This document shows positions 48,499 to 57,265 of a stretch of DNA of 64,000 bases, one piece after another. A program made the translations under genes and the position numbers. Where the stretch lies: contig NZ_CP072392.1 in NCBI RefSeq assembly GCF_017742835.1, positions 1,321,927 to 1,385,926 of the forward strand. The letters are read 5' to 3'. How positions within the stretch are numbered: position 1 is the stretch's first letter; each line of letters begins with the position of its first letter. Source of the stretch: Aquabacter sp. L1I39. Its GTDB lineage: Bacteria > Pseudomonadota > Alphaproteobacteria > Rhizobiales > Xanthobacteraceae. The notes beneath the pieces are model-generated. The model was not told where the DNA came from. It was given only the letters and a program-made list of their open reading frames with translations, and ran no database searches.

Positions 48499-50221
48499 AC
48501 GCCGCTCGCTGCGCGCCTTCATCGTTCCCGCGGCCTTGACGGGGGCGATCGTGGTTCTGTTTGCCGCAACCATCATGCTGTTCGACGCGCAGAGTGCGCA
48601 GCGCACGCTGTTGAACTCGTCCATCCGCAGCACCGGCTGGGCCACCTACCAGGCCCAGCTGGAACTCCTGAAGACCAAGGCCGCGCTTGCGGAGGTGCGG
48701 GTTGAGCCGTCGCAGGCTCGTATCCAGAACCTGGTGCTGCGCCTGGAACTGCTGATCTCACGCGTCAACATTCTCCACACCTCGTCCGAAATGCTCGCCC
48801 TGGAGAGCATCTCCACCCGTCAGGCGGCGCTGATGGCAACGGAGCACCGCCTCGCCCTTTGGAGCGACCGCCTCGCCCATCAGGACCCCGGAGAGGCGGT
48901 CGAAACGTTGCTCCAAGGCCTGAACAAAGATCTCCAGCCTCTGGAAGTCGGGCTCCAGACGGTGCTGCAGGAATCTGTGGCCTTCAATGACAAGGTCTTT
49001 CAGCGGGAGAAGGAGCTCGCCCGGAATCCGGCGCGCGTCCCCTTCGCCCTGCTGATCATTGCCACCATCTCGCTGGTGGTGATCCTGGTGGTGCAGTCGG
49101 TGCGAGATACGCGGCGGGTGGCGGAACTGGCTCAGCTGGAGCGCTCCGCCCGCGCCATGCAGGACAATCTGCGCGCCATCATTGAGGCCATGCCGGCGGC
49201 CACCATCATCATCGACGCCGACACGCGGCGTGTGCTGTTCATCAACCCCCATGCGGCGCATCTGGTGGCTGCGACCCCGCAGGACGAGGAATGGGTGCGC
49301 CTGGTGCAGCTCGCCTTCGACGTGGCCGATAGCCCTGGCCAGCCGCAATGGGGGCTCATCAACCTCACTTTCCCGCGCGCCCGAGGTGACGTGATCTCTC
49401 TGCGCGGGGCCTTGAGCCCGGTCCTGTGGGAAGGCCGGCGCCAATTGCTGCTGGTGCTCGCGGACACGACGCGCATCCGCAGTTCTCAACTGCAGATCAT
49501 GCAGACCGCCAAGCTCGCCACGCTCGGAGAGATGGCCACCGCCATCGCCCACGAGCTCAACCAGCCGCTGGCCGTCATCAAGATGGCGGTGGCCAATGCG
49601 GTGCGCATCGTCAAGGGCGGCGGTGAAGCGGAGGCCGTTCTCGGCAAGCTCGACCGCATCGGCGCCCAGGTGGACCGGGCCAAGCGGATCACCGACCAGG
49701 TGCGCCGCTATGGCCGCATGCCCAGCGACCAGAAGGAGCCCTTCTCCGCCCGCCACGCCATCGAGCTGGCGGCAAGCTTCGTCGCCGAGCAATACCGCGC
49801 CGCCAATATCCGCCTCGTGCTCGAACTGGAGCTTCCGCCCGACCTCGCGGTGCGCGGCGACCAGACCATGTTCGAGCAGGTCATTGTCAATCTCCTGGTC
49901 AATGCCCGCGACGCTTTCGGGGGAGAGGCCAGCGTGCCTGCAGGGGCCACTGTCCGCGTACGGGCGCATCCGGGCGACGGGCAGGTGCATATCCGCGTCT
50001 GCGACAATGCCGGCGGCATCGCGGCTCATATCCTCGATCACATCTTCGAGCCCTTCATGACCACAAAGCCGGCGGATAAGGGCACCGGCCTTGGCCTTGC
50101 GGTCTCGCGCAATGTGCTGCGCGACATGCATGGGCAGATCAGCGCCACCAATGCGGATGGGGGCGCCTGCTTCGACATCACCTTGCCGGTCTCGGTTGAG
50201 GATATGGTGCCCGCCGCATGA
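48485..50221 (+). CDS. PAS-containing sensor histidine kinase
   Basis: A 578-residue membrane kinase. Membrane helix 1 is near residues 10-33 (AFIVPAALTGAIVVLFAATIMLF), a helical periplasmic region spans about 35-180, and helix 2 is VPFALLIIATISLVVILVVQSV. A PAS-like domain follows (IIEAMPAATIIIDADTRRVLFINPHAA), then HisKA with phospho-acceptor His356 in IAHELNQPLAVIK and an ATPase domain (N box NLLVNARDAF, G1 VCDNAGGI, G2 GTGLGLAVSRNV). Initiation is TTG, overlapping the end of the periplasmic gene. Its targets are probably the two receiver proteins that follow. Confidence 0.87.
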   Translation: MSSLKRRSLRAFIVPAALTGAIVVLFAATIMLFDAQSAQRTLLNSSIRSTGWATYQAQLELLKTKAALAEVRVEPSQARIQNLVLRLELLISRVNILHTSSEMLALESISTRQAALMATEHRLALWSDRLAHQDPGEAVETLLQGLNKDLQPLEVGLQTVLQESVAFNDKVFQREKELARNPARVPFALLIIATISLVVILVVQSVRDTRRVAELAQLERSARAMQDNLRAIIEAMPAATIIIDADTRRVLFINPHAAHLVAATPQDEEWVRLVQLAFDVADSPGQPQWGLINLTFPRARGDVISLRGALSPVLWEGRRQLLLVLADTTRIRSSQLQIMQTAKLATLGEMATAIAHELNQPLAVIKMAVANAVRIVKGGGEAEAVLGKLDRIGAQVDRAKRITDQVRRYGRMPSDQKEPFSARHAIELAASFVAEQYRAANIRLVLELELPPDLAVRGDQTMFEQVIVNLLVNARDAFGGEASVPAGATVRVRAHPGDGQVHIRVCDNAGGIAAHILDHIFEPFMTTKPADKGTGLGLAVSRNVLRDMHGQISATNADGGACFDITLPVSVEDMVPAA

Positions 50222-50564
50222 TCTCCCCCACCGTCAGCACTGGGCGCCTTGCTGCGAAATGTGATTATTTTTCCGTCCTTCTCAGGGCTTGTCCGAATGG
50301 CTCGCGATCCGCAGCCGGGCTATGACCGTTATGTGAAACGAAGGATGCGGATTGCGGTCCAGCGGTTGCGGCGGGGCTGGCTTTGTCGCAAAACTCGCAT
50401 AGGCTCTGCCGGAGCAGTGGGGCGCGCGTGATGGGGATGGGACAAACGCCCGGACCTGGGCGGATTGGAGTGATGGCGGGCCCGCTGTGGTCGTGCGCTA
50501 ACCCTTCGCGCCCTCAGCCCTGTAGCGTGGCGCCACGTCCCGGCACGACGCGAGGGGGGCGCCC
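50222..50564. other. Non-coding gap inside the signalling cassette
   Basis: A 343-bp stretch between the kinase and the receiver-EAL gene, with no frame I can support. CGTGGCGCCACG at 50526-50537 is a perfect 12-bp palindrome 27 bp upstream of the receiver-EAL start and may be an operator. The gap suggests a separate promoter for the two receiver genes. Confidence 0.45.
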
Positions 50565-51788
50565 ATGAGCACCGCGCTGGAACGCTCCATCTTCATTCTC
50601 GATGACGAGCAGGACTTCCGCGAGGATCTCGGCGAGTTCCTGGAGGGGCACGGCTATCGCGTGGCCTCTTCCGGCGATGCCCGCTTCTTCACCGACGCGC
50701 ACATGGCCGACCATGACGTGTTGCTGCTGGACCTGGCCATGCCCTCCATCGACGGCATGGAGGTTCTCAAATATCTGTCCCGGCGCCCCAAGGCCCCGGC
50801 GGTGATCCTGGTGAGCGGGTCAGGCGAGGATGTCATCCGCACGGTGGCGGACGCGGCGCGGCGGGACGGGCTGAGCGTGCTCGGCCTCTTGCATAAGCCG
50901 TTCGATCCGGAGGATCTGCTGCACCTGCTGGAGGCCGGTCCGAGCCTGCCGCCCCTGGCCGCTGTCTCGCCCCGACGCGACCGCAAGGTGGTGCTGGATG
51001 CGCTGCGCTTGGCGCTCGCCGCGGGAAGCCTTCCGGTTCATTTCCAGCCGCTCGTATTGGCGGACACCCTTGCCTTTGCCGGAGCCGAGGCGCTGCTGGA
51101 AGGCACGGTTCCTGGGATCGGCTTTGTGGGACCCTCCGAAATCCTGGCGGCCGCCGCCGCAGAATCCGCCGTTTCCCTTGGCATCACCCGCCACGTTCTC
51201 GAACAGGCGGTGGCGCTGTGCGTGCGGTGGCGTGGACTTGGCTGGGACGGGAAGGTGAGCGTCAACCTGCCCATTGATGCGCTCCTGACCGCCGGCGTGG
51301 CGGGGGCGCTGACCAGCACCGTTCAGGCGGCGGGTCTTCCGGCGTCCAGCGTGGTGTTTGAACTGACCGAGGACGCGCTCTATATCGCCTCCAGCGAGGC
51401 GCTCTCTGCGCTCGCCCGGCTGCGTATCGCCGGATTCGGCCTCGCTCTCGACGATGTGGGCCAGCGCCAGAGCGGCCTGTTGCAGATTGCCAACCTGCCG
51501 GTCACCGAGATCAAGATCGACATGGAATTGCTGCGCGACGCCCGCGACTGGGGCAAGGCGCGCAGCGTGTTCCAGTCCATCGCTGACCTCGGCCATGGGC
51601 TGGACCTTCACGTGGTGGCCGAAGGGGTGGAAACGCCGGAGGATCTCGCTTTGGTGCGCGGCTCGGCGGTGGACTTGGTGCAGGGCTTTATAGTGGCCCG
51701 AAAGATGAAGGCGGATGATCTCCTCGGGCTGCTTAAGCGGTGCAAGGATCGTCAGACTTCTCTGGTGGCGGTATCGGGGACGCGCTAG
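50565..51788 (+). CDS. Receiver-EAL domain response regulator
   Basis: A 407-residue protein. Residues 1-125 are a receiver domain with phospho-acceptor Asp56 (LLLDLAMPS), acidic pocket DDE and Lys111 (LLHKPFD). Residues about 145-395 are an EAL phosphodiesterase domain. EAL is present at 175-177 (AEALLEG in place of EALLRW), with Asn234, Glu266, Asp296/Asp297, Lys317, Glu353 and Gln373 all in expected positions. Loop 6 reads DDVGQRQSG instead of DDFGTGYSS, so activity may be weak. It would link the upstream kinase to c-di-GMP breakdown. A start ATG follows GAGGGGGG. Confidence 0.87.
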   Translation: MSTALERSIFILDDEQDFREDLGEFLEGHGYRVASSGDARFFTDAHMADHDVLLLDLAMPSIDGMEVLKYLSRRPKAPAVILVSGSGEDVIRTVADAARRDGLSVLGLLHKPFDPEDLLHLLEAGPSLPPLAAVSPRRDRKVVLDALRLALAAGSLPVHFQPLVLADTLAFAGAEALLEGTVPGIGFVGPSEILAAAAAESAVSLGITRHVLEQAVALCVRWRGLGWDGKVSVNLPIDALLTAGVAGALTSTVQAAGLPASSVVFELTEDALYIASSEALSALARLRIAGFGLALDDVGQRQSGLLQIANLPVTEIKIDMELLRDARDWGKARSVFQSIADLGHGLDLHVVAEGVETPEDLALVRGSAVDLVQGFIVARKMKADDLLGLLKRCKDRQTSLVAVSGTR

Positions 51789-51810
51789 CGTAAGCGAGAG
51801 TTGACGGCTC

Positions 51811-52602
51811 ATGGGTGTAAGTGGAATGAGCGAACCGCGGGTTCTTCTGGTGGATGACGACCCGGACATCCTCGCCGAGCTGAGCGAGGGGCTGGGCATG
51901 CTGGGCATCCCCACGCGCACCGCCGAGACGGCGGTCGCGGCGCTTGATCTCGTCCAGAAGCACGAGGCGCTCCAGATCATCGTCACGGACGTGCAGATGC
52001 CGCGCATCGATGGCATCGAACTCCTGCAGAAGCTGGCGATGCGCCGCCACAACCGGCCCATGGCGGCCATCGTCATTACCGGCCATGCCTCGCTCGACCG
52101 GGCGGTGGGTGCCTTGCGCCTGCAGGCGGTGGACTTCCTCCAGAAGCCCCTGTCCGCGGAAGAGGTGGCCCATTCCATCGCGCGCGCCATCTCGCTGGTG
52201 GAGGATCAGGCTGTCTCGGGCGAGGCGGAGGAGGCCGCCCCTGCGATCGGCCATGCGCGGCCCAATTACCTCAAGGCCCTGGTTGCCGCGCGCGCCGATC
52301 GTGACGCCATCTTTCAGGCGGGGCTGTTCTCCGATCCGGCCTGGGAGATGATGCTCGATCTGGCGGTGGCCGAAGCCAGCGGGCGGCCGATCTCTGTCAC
52401 CAGCCTGTGCATCGCGTCGGGCGCACCCACCACCACGGCGTTGCGCCGCATCGATGACTTGAAGGATGCCGGGCTGATCGACCGTGTACCGGATCCCCGC
52501 GACAAGCGCCGCATCCTGGTTCAGCTGACCCAGCCAGGGCGTGAGCGGATGGAAGCCTTTGTCCAGCGCCAGGCGGCCCGGTTCGGCATCAAGCTGGACT
52601 GA
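51811..52602 (+). CDS. Receiver domain fused to a MarR-like winged helix
   Basis: A 263-residue response regulator. The receiver domain (1-125) has Asp60 in IIVTDVQMPRIDG, the DDD acidic pocket and Lys133 region (LQKPLS). A linker follows to a C-terminal winged helix with MarR-like features: VTSLCIASGAPTTTALRRIDDLKDAGLIDRVPDPRDKRRILVQLTQPGRERM. Receiver-MarR fusions are uncommon. ATG 51826 (MSEPR) is an alternative start. It lies 22 bp after the receiver-EAL gene and is closed by a terminator, so it is the cassette's probable DNA-binding output. Confidence 0.84.
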   Translation: MGVSGMSEPRVLLVDDDPDILAELSEGLGMLGIPTRTAETAVAALDLVQKHEALQIIVTDVQMPRIDGIELLQKLAMRRHNRPMAAIVITGHASLDRAVGALRLQAVDFLQKPLSAEEVAHSIARAISLVEDQAVSGEAEEAAPAIGHARPNYLKALVAARADRDAIFQAGLFSDPAWEMMLDLAVAEASGRPISVTSLCIASGAPTTTALRRIDDLKDAGLIDRVPDPRDKRRILVQLTQPGRERMEAFVQRQAARFGIKLD

Positions 52603-52655
52603 CCGACCGCGCCACCGGCACCGCGCGGTCTGCGCGCTGCAAAGCCTTGTCAGGA

Positions 52656-52692
52656 CAAAAAAGGGCGCTCCTTGCGGGGCGCCCTTTCTTTT
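52656..52692. terminator. Bidirectional terminator between receiver-MarR and MCP genes
   Basis: Arms AAAGGGCGC and GCGCCCTTT (52660-52668 and 52679-52687) with a 10-base loop; T-runs follow on both strands, ending both convergent genes. Confidence 0.85.
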
Positions 52693-52729
52693 GCAGGCCC
52701 GCCCCGTGTGGGGCGGGTCATATGGGGCC

Positions 52730-54412
52730 TCAGGCCGCCCGCAGGGACTGAACGAAGGTGGAGACTTCCCGCTGCAGGTCCTGCGACTGGGCGGAGAGGG
52801 ACGAGGACAGGCTCATCAACTGGGTCGCCGCCGAACCCGTCATGCCCGCCGCCTGGCCGACGCCGGAGATGTTGTTGGTCACCTGGGTGGCGCCCATGGC
52901 GGCCCGATGGGTGTTGGCCGCGATCTCGCTGGTGGCGGCCCGCTGCTCTTCCACCGCGCCGGCGATGATGGCGGTCAGGTCGCGCACATTGTTGATGGTG
53001 GACACGATCGAGGAGATCGAGGTCACCGTCGAGTTGGTGGCGTTCTGGATCTCGTTGATCTTGGAGGAGATTTCGTCGGTGGCCTTGGCGGTCTGCGCGG
53101 CCAGCTCCTTGACCTCCGCGGCGACCACGGCGAAGCCGCGGCCCGCATCCCCCGCCCGCGCCGCTTCGATGGTGGCGTTGAGGGCGAGCAGGTTGGTCTG
53201 CTCGGCGATATCCTTGATGAGCGAGAGCACCTGGCCGATGCTCTGGGCAGCGGCCGAGAGCTGCTGGATGTTCTCCGAGGTCTTTTCTGCCTCGTTCGCC
53301 GCCGAACGGGCGATCTCGGCCGACGAGGACACCTGGTCGCTCATCTCGCGGATGGAAGCGGACAGCTCTTCCGCCGAGGCGGCCACCGTCTGCACGTTGC
53401 TGGAGGCGCCTTCGGCCGCATTGGTGACCGCATGGGCCTGGCGGGAGGTTTCCTCGGCGGTGGCGGAGAGGTTGCGGGCGGCGTCCGACATTTCCGTGGA
53501 CGAACCGGCGAACTGGTCGGCGATGGCGCCCATCTTGGCCTGGAAGGCATCGGCGATGGCGTTGCGCTCGGCAACGATCTTGCGCGCCATCTCCGCTTCC
53601 TTCTCCACCTGCTGGCTCCGCATGCGCTCCGTTTCGGCGAGGCCGTCGCGGAAGATTTCGAGAGTGCGGGCCATCTCGCCGATCTCGTTCTTGGCGGTGA
53701 GGCTCGGGATCTCAGCGTTGAGATTGCCGCCGGAAACGGCCTGCATAGAGGTGGTGATGCGATTGATGGGGCGCACCACGCCGACGACCACGAAGACGAT
53801 GGCGGCAAGGCCAATGACGAGCGCCAGAAGGCTGAAGACACCGATGATCCAGAAGGCTGTGGCGATCTCGGACGAGCTGGCGTGGCTCTCGGCCTTCGCG
53901 GCATCGTCATTGATTCCGACGAGCTTGGCCAGATACTTCATGGCATCGTCGAATTGCACCGCCGAATCCGTCGCCAGCTTCTGAAGGGTCTCGATATCCT
54001 TGCGCCCATAGGCGCCGAACATGTCCGACTGCATCTTCATATAGGTCGCCCATTCCGCCTGGAAGGTGCGCCAGTTTTCCCGTTCGCTGTCAAAAGTGAT
54101 GACGGCTTCATAGGTCTTTGCCGCGTCCTTGAAGCGAACATCCAGGTCCTTTGCGCGGTCTACCGCCTGCTGGTGCAGCTTGGCGTCCTGCACGAGAACG
54201 GCGCGCACGGCCACGGCTCGTATGCGGGTGACCAGGTAGCGGATTTCGCCGACGGCGCGGACGCTGGGCAGCCAATTGGTGGTGATTTCGTTGATGTGCT
54301 TGGATGCACCGTTCAGCTGGTAGATCGAGATGGCGCTCAGCGAGGCGAGCATGGCCACCAGCAGCGCGACGGTCGCGATCAAGGATGTTTTCAAGGTCAG
54401 ACGCATTGTCAT
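52730..54412 (-). CDS. Methyl-accepting chemotaxis protein
   Basis: A 560-residue chemoreceptor. N-terminal membrane helix ([21 protein letters not shown]), a four-helix-bundle periplasmic sensor (about 30-185: [37 protein letters not shown]), second helix ([27 protein letters not shown]), HAMP ([23 protein letters not shown]) and a signalling domain with hairpin tip [37 protein letters not shown]. It lacks a terminal CheR-tethering pentapeptide. The 4HB sensor gives no ligand clue. Lies near cheY, cheZ and ftcR. Confidence 0.94.
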   Translation of the reverse strand: MTMRLTLKTSLIATVALLVAMLASLSAISIYQLNGASKHINEITTNWLPSVRAVGEIRYLVTRIRAVAVRAVLVQDAKLHQQAVDRAKDLDVRFKDAAKTYEAVITFDSERENWRTFQAEWATYMKMQSDMFGAYGRKDIETLQKLATDSAVQFDDAMKYLAKLVGINDDAAKAESHASSSEIATAFWIIGVFSLLALVIGLAAIVFVVVGVVRPINRITTSMQAVSGGNLNAEIPSLTAKNEIGEMARTLEIFRDGLAETERMRSQQVEKEAEMARKIVAERNAIADAFQAKMGAIADQFAGSSTEMSDAARNLSATAEETSRQAHAVTNAAEGASSNVQTVAASAEELSASIREMSDQVSSSAEIARSAANEAEKTSENIQQLSAAAQSIGQVLSLIKDIAEQTNLLALNATIEAARAGDAGRGFAVVAAEVKELAAQTAKATDEISSKINEIQNATNSTVTSISSIVSTINNVRDLTAIIAGAVEEQRAATSEIAANTHRAAMGATQVTNNISGVGQAAGMTGSAATQLMSLSSSLSAQSQDLQREVSTFVQSLRAA

Positions 54413-54548
54413 CTCCAGGCGGGGCGGCGGCGCGGCCGCTCAAATCTTGGTCGAGCGGCGAATGTGCGGCCGCATGGCATGATTAGGCGCGCAAGCTGGC
54501 GTCAGGCTTGCCGGGGCGGGGAAGTCGAAGGCTGGCAAAAGCTTGAAA

Positions 54549-54588
54549 AACAAAGACCCCGCGGCGGCGGGGCGGCCGGCGCGGGGTC
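54549..54588 (-). terminator. Terminator of ftcR
   Basis: On the minus strand arms GACCCCGC and GCGGGGTC close on a GC-rich loop and are followed by TTTGTTTTT, 20 bp after the ftcR stop. Confidence 0.85.
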
Positions 54589-54607
54589 AGGTGGGGTGGG
54601 AGGAGCC

Positions 54608-55276
54608 TCACCCGATGAACTGGTAGCCAAGATAGCGCTTGGCATCGATGACCTCGTGGCCGAGCTGCAGGCGCAACTTCTTGCGCAGCTTGCTCATGTG
54701 GCCTTCGACCACGCTCTCATCCACGTCGTCATTGAAGATGCCATAGATGGTGTTGAAGATCTGGGTCTTGGTGACCCGGCGCTTCGAATTCTTGACCAGA
54801 TATTCGAGGATGTGGCGCTCGCGCCGGGGGAGCGGCAGGGGGGTGCCATCCACCGTGGGGTCGCGGCCATCGAAATAGACCTGGAGGCGGCCGGTGAGTG
54901 CCGGGCCGGTGGCGGAGTTCAGCCGCCGCCACACCGCATCGGCGCGGGCCACGATCTCACGGACATGGACCGGCTTGCGCACCACGTCGTCAATGCCAGC
55001 GGTGAACAGTTCCAGCGTCTGGGACAGCGACTTGATGTCGGCGAGCGCAATGATGGGAGCGGGGCTGTGGGTGCGGATGATTTCCGCAAAAGCCGGGCGA
55101 GCGTCGAAGTCACCAAGCAGAAAGCTCTCCACCGCGCCGATATCGGCCTCTGAAGCGGTGTGGATCCACTCCCGGAACTCTTCGTTGCTGAAGCTCTGAG
55201 AGGAAAAGCCTTCACGCGCGAAGCTGGAGACATAGCTTTCGGCGACACTGGGCCGGTGATCAACGACGACGTACAT
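54608..55276 (-). CDS. ftcR: FtcR/Rem-like flagellar transcriptional regulator
   Basis: A 222-residue OmpR-like regulator. Residues 1-115 are a degenerate receiver (YVVVDHRPSVAESYVSSFAREGF... ALADIKSLSQTLELFTAGIDDVVRKPVHVREIVAR) in which the usual phospho-acceptor position is not an aspartate (VESFLLGDF region) though one Asp and the Lys are kept. The C-terminal winged helix is highly conserved: LPLPRRERHILEYLVKNSKRRVTKTQIFNTIYGIFNDD... GHMSKLRKKLR. This pattern matches FtcR of Brucella and Rem of Sinorhizobium, which activate flagellar genes. Flagellar genes are not in the window, but chemotaxis genes are. Confidence 0.85.
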   Translation of the reverse strand: MYVVVDHRPSVAESYVSSFAREGFSSQSFSNEEFREWIHTASEADIGAVESFLLGDFDARPAFAEIIRTHSPAPIIALADIKSLSQTLELFTAGIDDVVRKPVHVREIVARADAVWRRLNSATGPALTGRLQVYFDGRDPTVDGTPLPLPRRERHILEYLVKNSKRRVTKTQIFNTIYGIFNDDVDESVVEGHMSKLRKKLRLQLGHEVIDAKRYLGYQFIG

Positions 55277-55406
55277 GGTGGGATCCCCCGTAATTCAGTA
55301 GATCTGCCGGTTGGTGTCGAGCTTGGGTCTTTGGCGTGGCGCTCAACCGATGTGTAAACAATTAGATTTGGCGGCGGTCTGCCTCAAGGTGAAGTCGTTC
55401 GCGTTT

Positions 55407-55429
55407 GGAGGGAAGAATCCCTCCGTTTT
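55407..55429 (+). terminator. Possible + strand terminator in the ftcR upstream region
   Basis: GGAGGGA and TCCCTCC form a perfect 7-bp stem with a 4-base AGAA loop, followed by GTTTTG. No annotated + strand gene ends here, so it could end an unannotated small RNA or be a leader hairpin of ftcR when read the other way. Confidence 0.35.
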
Positions 55430-55474
55430 GAGTGTGAAATCCCGATCGACGCCATACTCGGAAGGGTTGCGCTC

Positions 55475-55490
55475 CGTAGGAATACGTAGG
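55475..55490. repeat. Tandem CGTAGG repeat
   Basis: CGTAGGAATACGTAGG places two CGTAGG units ten bases apart, about 200 bp upstream of ftcR. The helical-turn spacing suggests a protein-binding site; no regulator is assigned. Confidence 0.3.
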
Positions 55491-55749
55491 GACGGTATTT
55501 TGGTGACGGTTATGGCCGATGGAGGGGGCGGATCGGACCGGTCTTGCCTGCGGATCTGGAGCAATTCCAATCCCGGTCCTCTCCCAAGGGTGGCCTGACG
55601 CAAGGCCCCTTTGAGCCGTGGGGCTGGTGGAAGAGGGCAGGTGGATGACGAAGAGCTTATTTCCGGTCAATGGCTTACGCGCACATGTCCGCGGCCATGT
55701 ATGGAGCACACGCGCACGAGCGCCGGGGCAGCAGGTGGGGCGCAGAACG

Positions 55750-55776
55750 CACAAAAGCCCTCGCCCGCCGGGCGAG
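55750..55776 (-). terminator. Terminator of cheY
   Basis: On the minus strand arms CTCGCCC and GGGCGAG are followed by GGCTTTTG, 113 bp after the cheY stop. Confidence 0.6.
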
Positions 55777-55888
55777 GAGCCGGGCGGGTCGGGGCGGCAG
55801 GAGAGGCGCCGCATCGGCGCCCACGCATGGGAGGGGACGGAAGGGCCCCCGGCTGCGCCGCATCAGCGCGCGGCGCGGCCTGCGGTGC

Positions 55889-56272
55889 TCAAGCCTCGAA
55901 CACCGTATCGATCTTGCCCTTGAGCGTCTGTGCGTTGAAGGGCTTCACGATATAGTTGCTCACGCCGGCCTTCTTGGCGGCGATCACGTTCTCGGACTTG
56001 GCTTCGGCGGTGACCATGATGAAGGGGATCTCGCCGAGATCCGCATCGTCCCGCACGCGCTTCAAGAGCTCGTAGCCGGTCATGGGCTCCATGTTCCAGT
56101 CGGAAATAACGAGCCCGTAGCGGCGCTCTTTCAGCTTCGCCAGGGCCTCGGTTCCGTCCGCGGCCTCGTCCACATCATCGAAGCCGATCTGCTTCAAGAG
56201 GTTCCGGATGATGCGGACCATGGTTTTGTAATCGTCCACCACAAGGACCGGCATCGACAAATCAACCGCCAT
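55889..56272 (-). CDS. cheY: CheY-type single-domain response regulator
   Basis: A 127-residue receiver. Acidic pocket Asp13/Asp14 (VLVVDDYKTM), phospho-acceptor Asp58 (LVISDWNMEPM), Thr88 (IMVTAEA) and Lys110 (IVKPFN) are all present, so it should be phosphorylated by CheA and bind the flagellar switch. SDWNM is typical of motility CheY. Its ATG follows GGAGTGAG. It is divergent from cheZ by 183 bp, consistent with a switch-binding CheY whose phosphate is removed by CheZ. Confidence 0.93.
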   Translation of the reverse strand: MAVDLSMPVLVVDDYKTMVRIIRNLLKQIGFDDVDEAADGTEALAKLKERRYGLVISDWNMEPMTGYELLKRVRDDADLGEIPFIMVTAEAKSENVIAAKKAGVSNYIVKPFNAQTLKGKIDTVFEA

Positions 56273-56455
56273 GGCTCACTCCGTCAGCGGGGCGCAGGGA
56301 TAAGTAGTTCCGGCGGAGAGATCGCCGGTATGACGCTGACCTTGTAGTGTATTTTAGCTTGCGCGGAGCTTGCGGGCGGTTTTGCCGAGGTCTTTCGGCG
56401 AAATGCGGTTCGATTTATAGAATAGCGACGGCGAAGCAGAAGGCAGGAGGAGTCC

Positions 56456-57178
56456 ATGATGGCCAGCCGGCGCCCCTTCAGGATTGAGGCAACCGCGGCG
56501 GCCAGGTCCGCTGCCCCCGCCGCCACCGGTGCTCCTGCGGGCATCGAGATGGTGGCGGTCGAAGACCCGAATTTCAGCCGCGTGCTGCAGGAACTGGTCG
56601 AGATCCGCTCGGAGATCGCAAAGTTCAACCAGCGCGACCCCGAAGCGGATCGCGAGCGCGACCGCAACGTGCTCTGGGCAGGCATCGAGACCATCCAGGA
56701 CGCCATCCGCAACACCAAGACGGAAATCGCCAGTCTCCATTCGGAAGGCACGCGAGGCGAGAAGTTGTTCCGCGCCACCGACGAGCTGGACGCGGTGGTC
56801 TATGACACGGAGGAGGCCACCGAGGCCATCCTGTCCTGCGCCGAGGCCATCGATTCGTCGGTCAATGCGCTGCTGGGCCGTCTGTCCGGCGATGATCTGA
56901 GCATCGCGGAAGAAATCCAGGGCAACGTCATCAAGACGTTCGAGGCCTGCAACTTCCAGGACATTACCGGCCAGCGCATCCGCAAGGTGGTCAAGCTGCT
57001 CGTCTTCATCGAGCAGCGCGTGCAGCGCATGACGGAGATCTGGGGCGGCGCCGAAGTGGTGGCCCAGGAAGCCGGCATCATCGCCCGGGAAGGCGACGAG
57101 GCGCTGCTGAATGGCCCCGCCCTTGCCGATGACGAGAATGTGGTCTCCCAGGACGACATCGACAGCCTGTTTGCGTGA
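56456..57178 (+). CDS. cheZ: CheZ protein phosphatase
   Basis: A 240-residue all-helical CheY-P phosphatase. The catalytic helix carries Asp169 and Gln173 in ACNFQDITGQRIRKVVK, the DxxxQ pair used by CheZ. A flexible linker leads to a C-terminal VSQDDIDSLFA that matches the CheY-binding peptide found in CheZ and FliN/FliM partners. AGGAGG lies before ATG 56456 (ATG 56459 also possible). CheZ is absent from many alphaproteobacteria but present in some, for example Azorhizobium and Caulobacter relatives. Divergent from cheY. Confidence 0.9.
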   Translation: MMASRRPFRIEATAAARSAAPAATGAPAGIEMVAVEDPNFSRVLQELVEIRSEIAKFNQRDPEADRERDRNVLWAGIETIQDAIRNTKTEIASLHSEGTRGEKLFRATDELDAVVYDTEEATEAILSCAEAIDSSVNALLGRLSGDDLSIAEEIQGNVIKTFEACNFQDITGQRIRKVVKLLVFIEQRVQRMTEIWGGAEVVAQEAGIIAREGDEALLNGPALADDENVVSQDDIDSLFA

Positions 57179-57265
57179 GCGCGTGTCGGCGCGGCCCTCT
57201 GGCGGTGCGGCCCTGTGGGCCACGCCCCCCGGGGCATGGGCGCGCGGGCAGGGGGATGGGGACAT

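Larger units (their letters stand above)
55277..55888. other. Long intergenic region upstream of ftcR
   Basis: A 612-bp stretch between cheY and ftcR. It holds a cheY terminator (55750-55776), a tandem pair of CGTAGG (55475-55480 and 55485-55490) spaced one helical turn, and a perfect hairpin GGAGGGA-AGAA-TCCCTCC (55407-55424) followed by GTTTTG. The half nearer ftcR is less GC-rich than the genes. I see no coding frame with support; a small RNA is possible. Confidence 0.5.
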
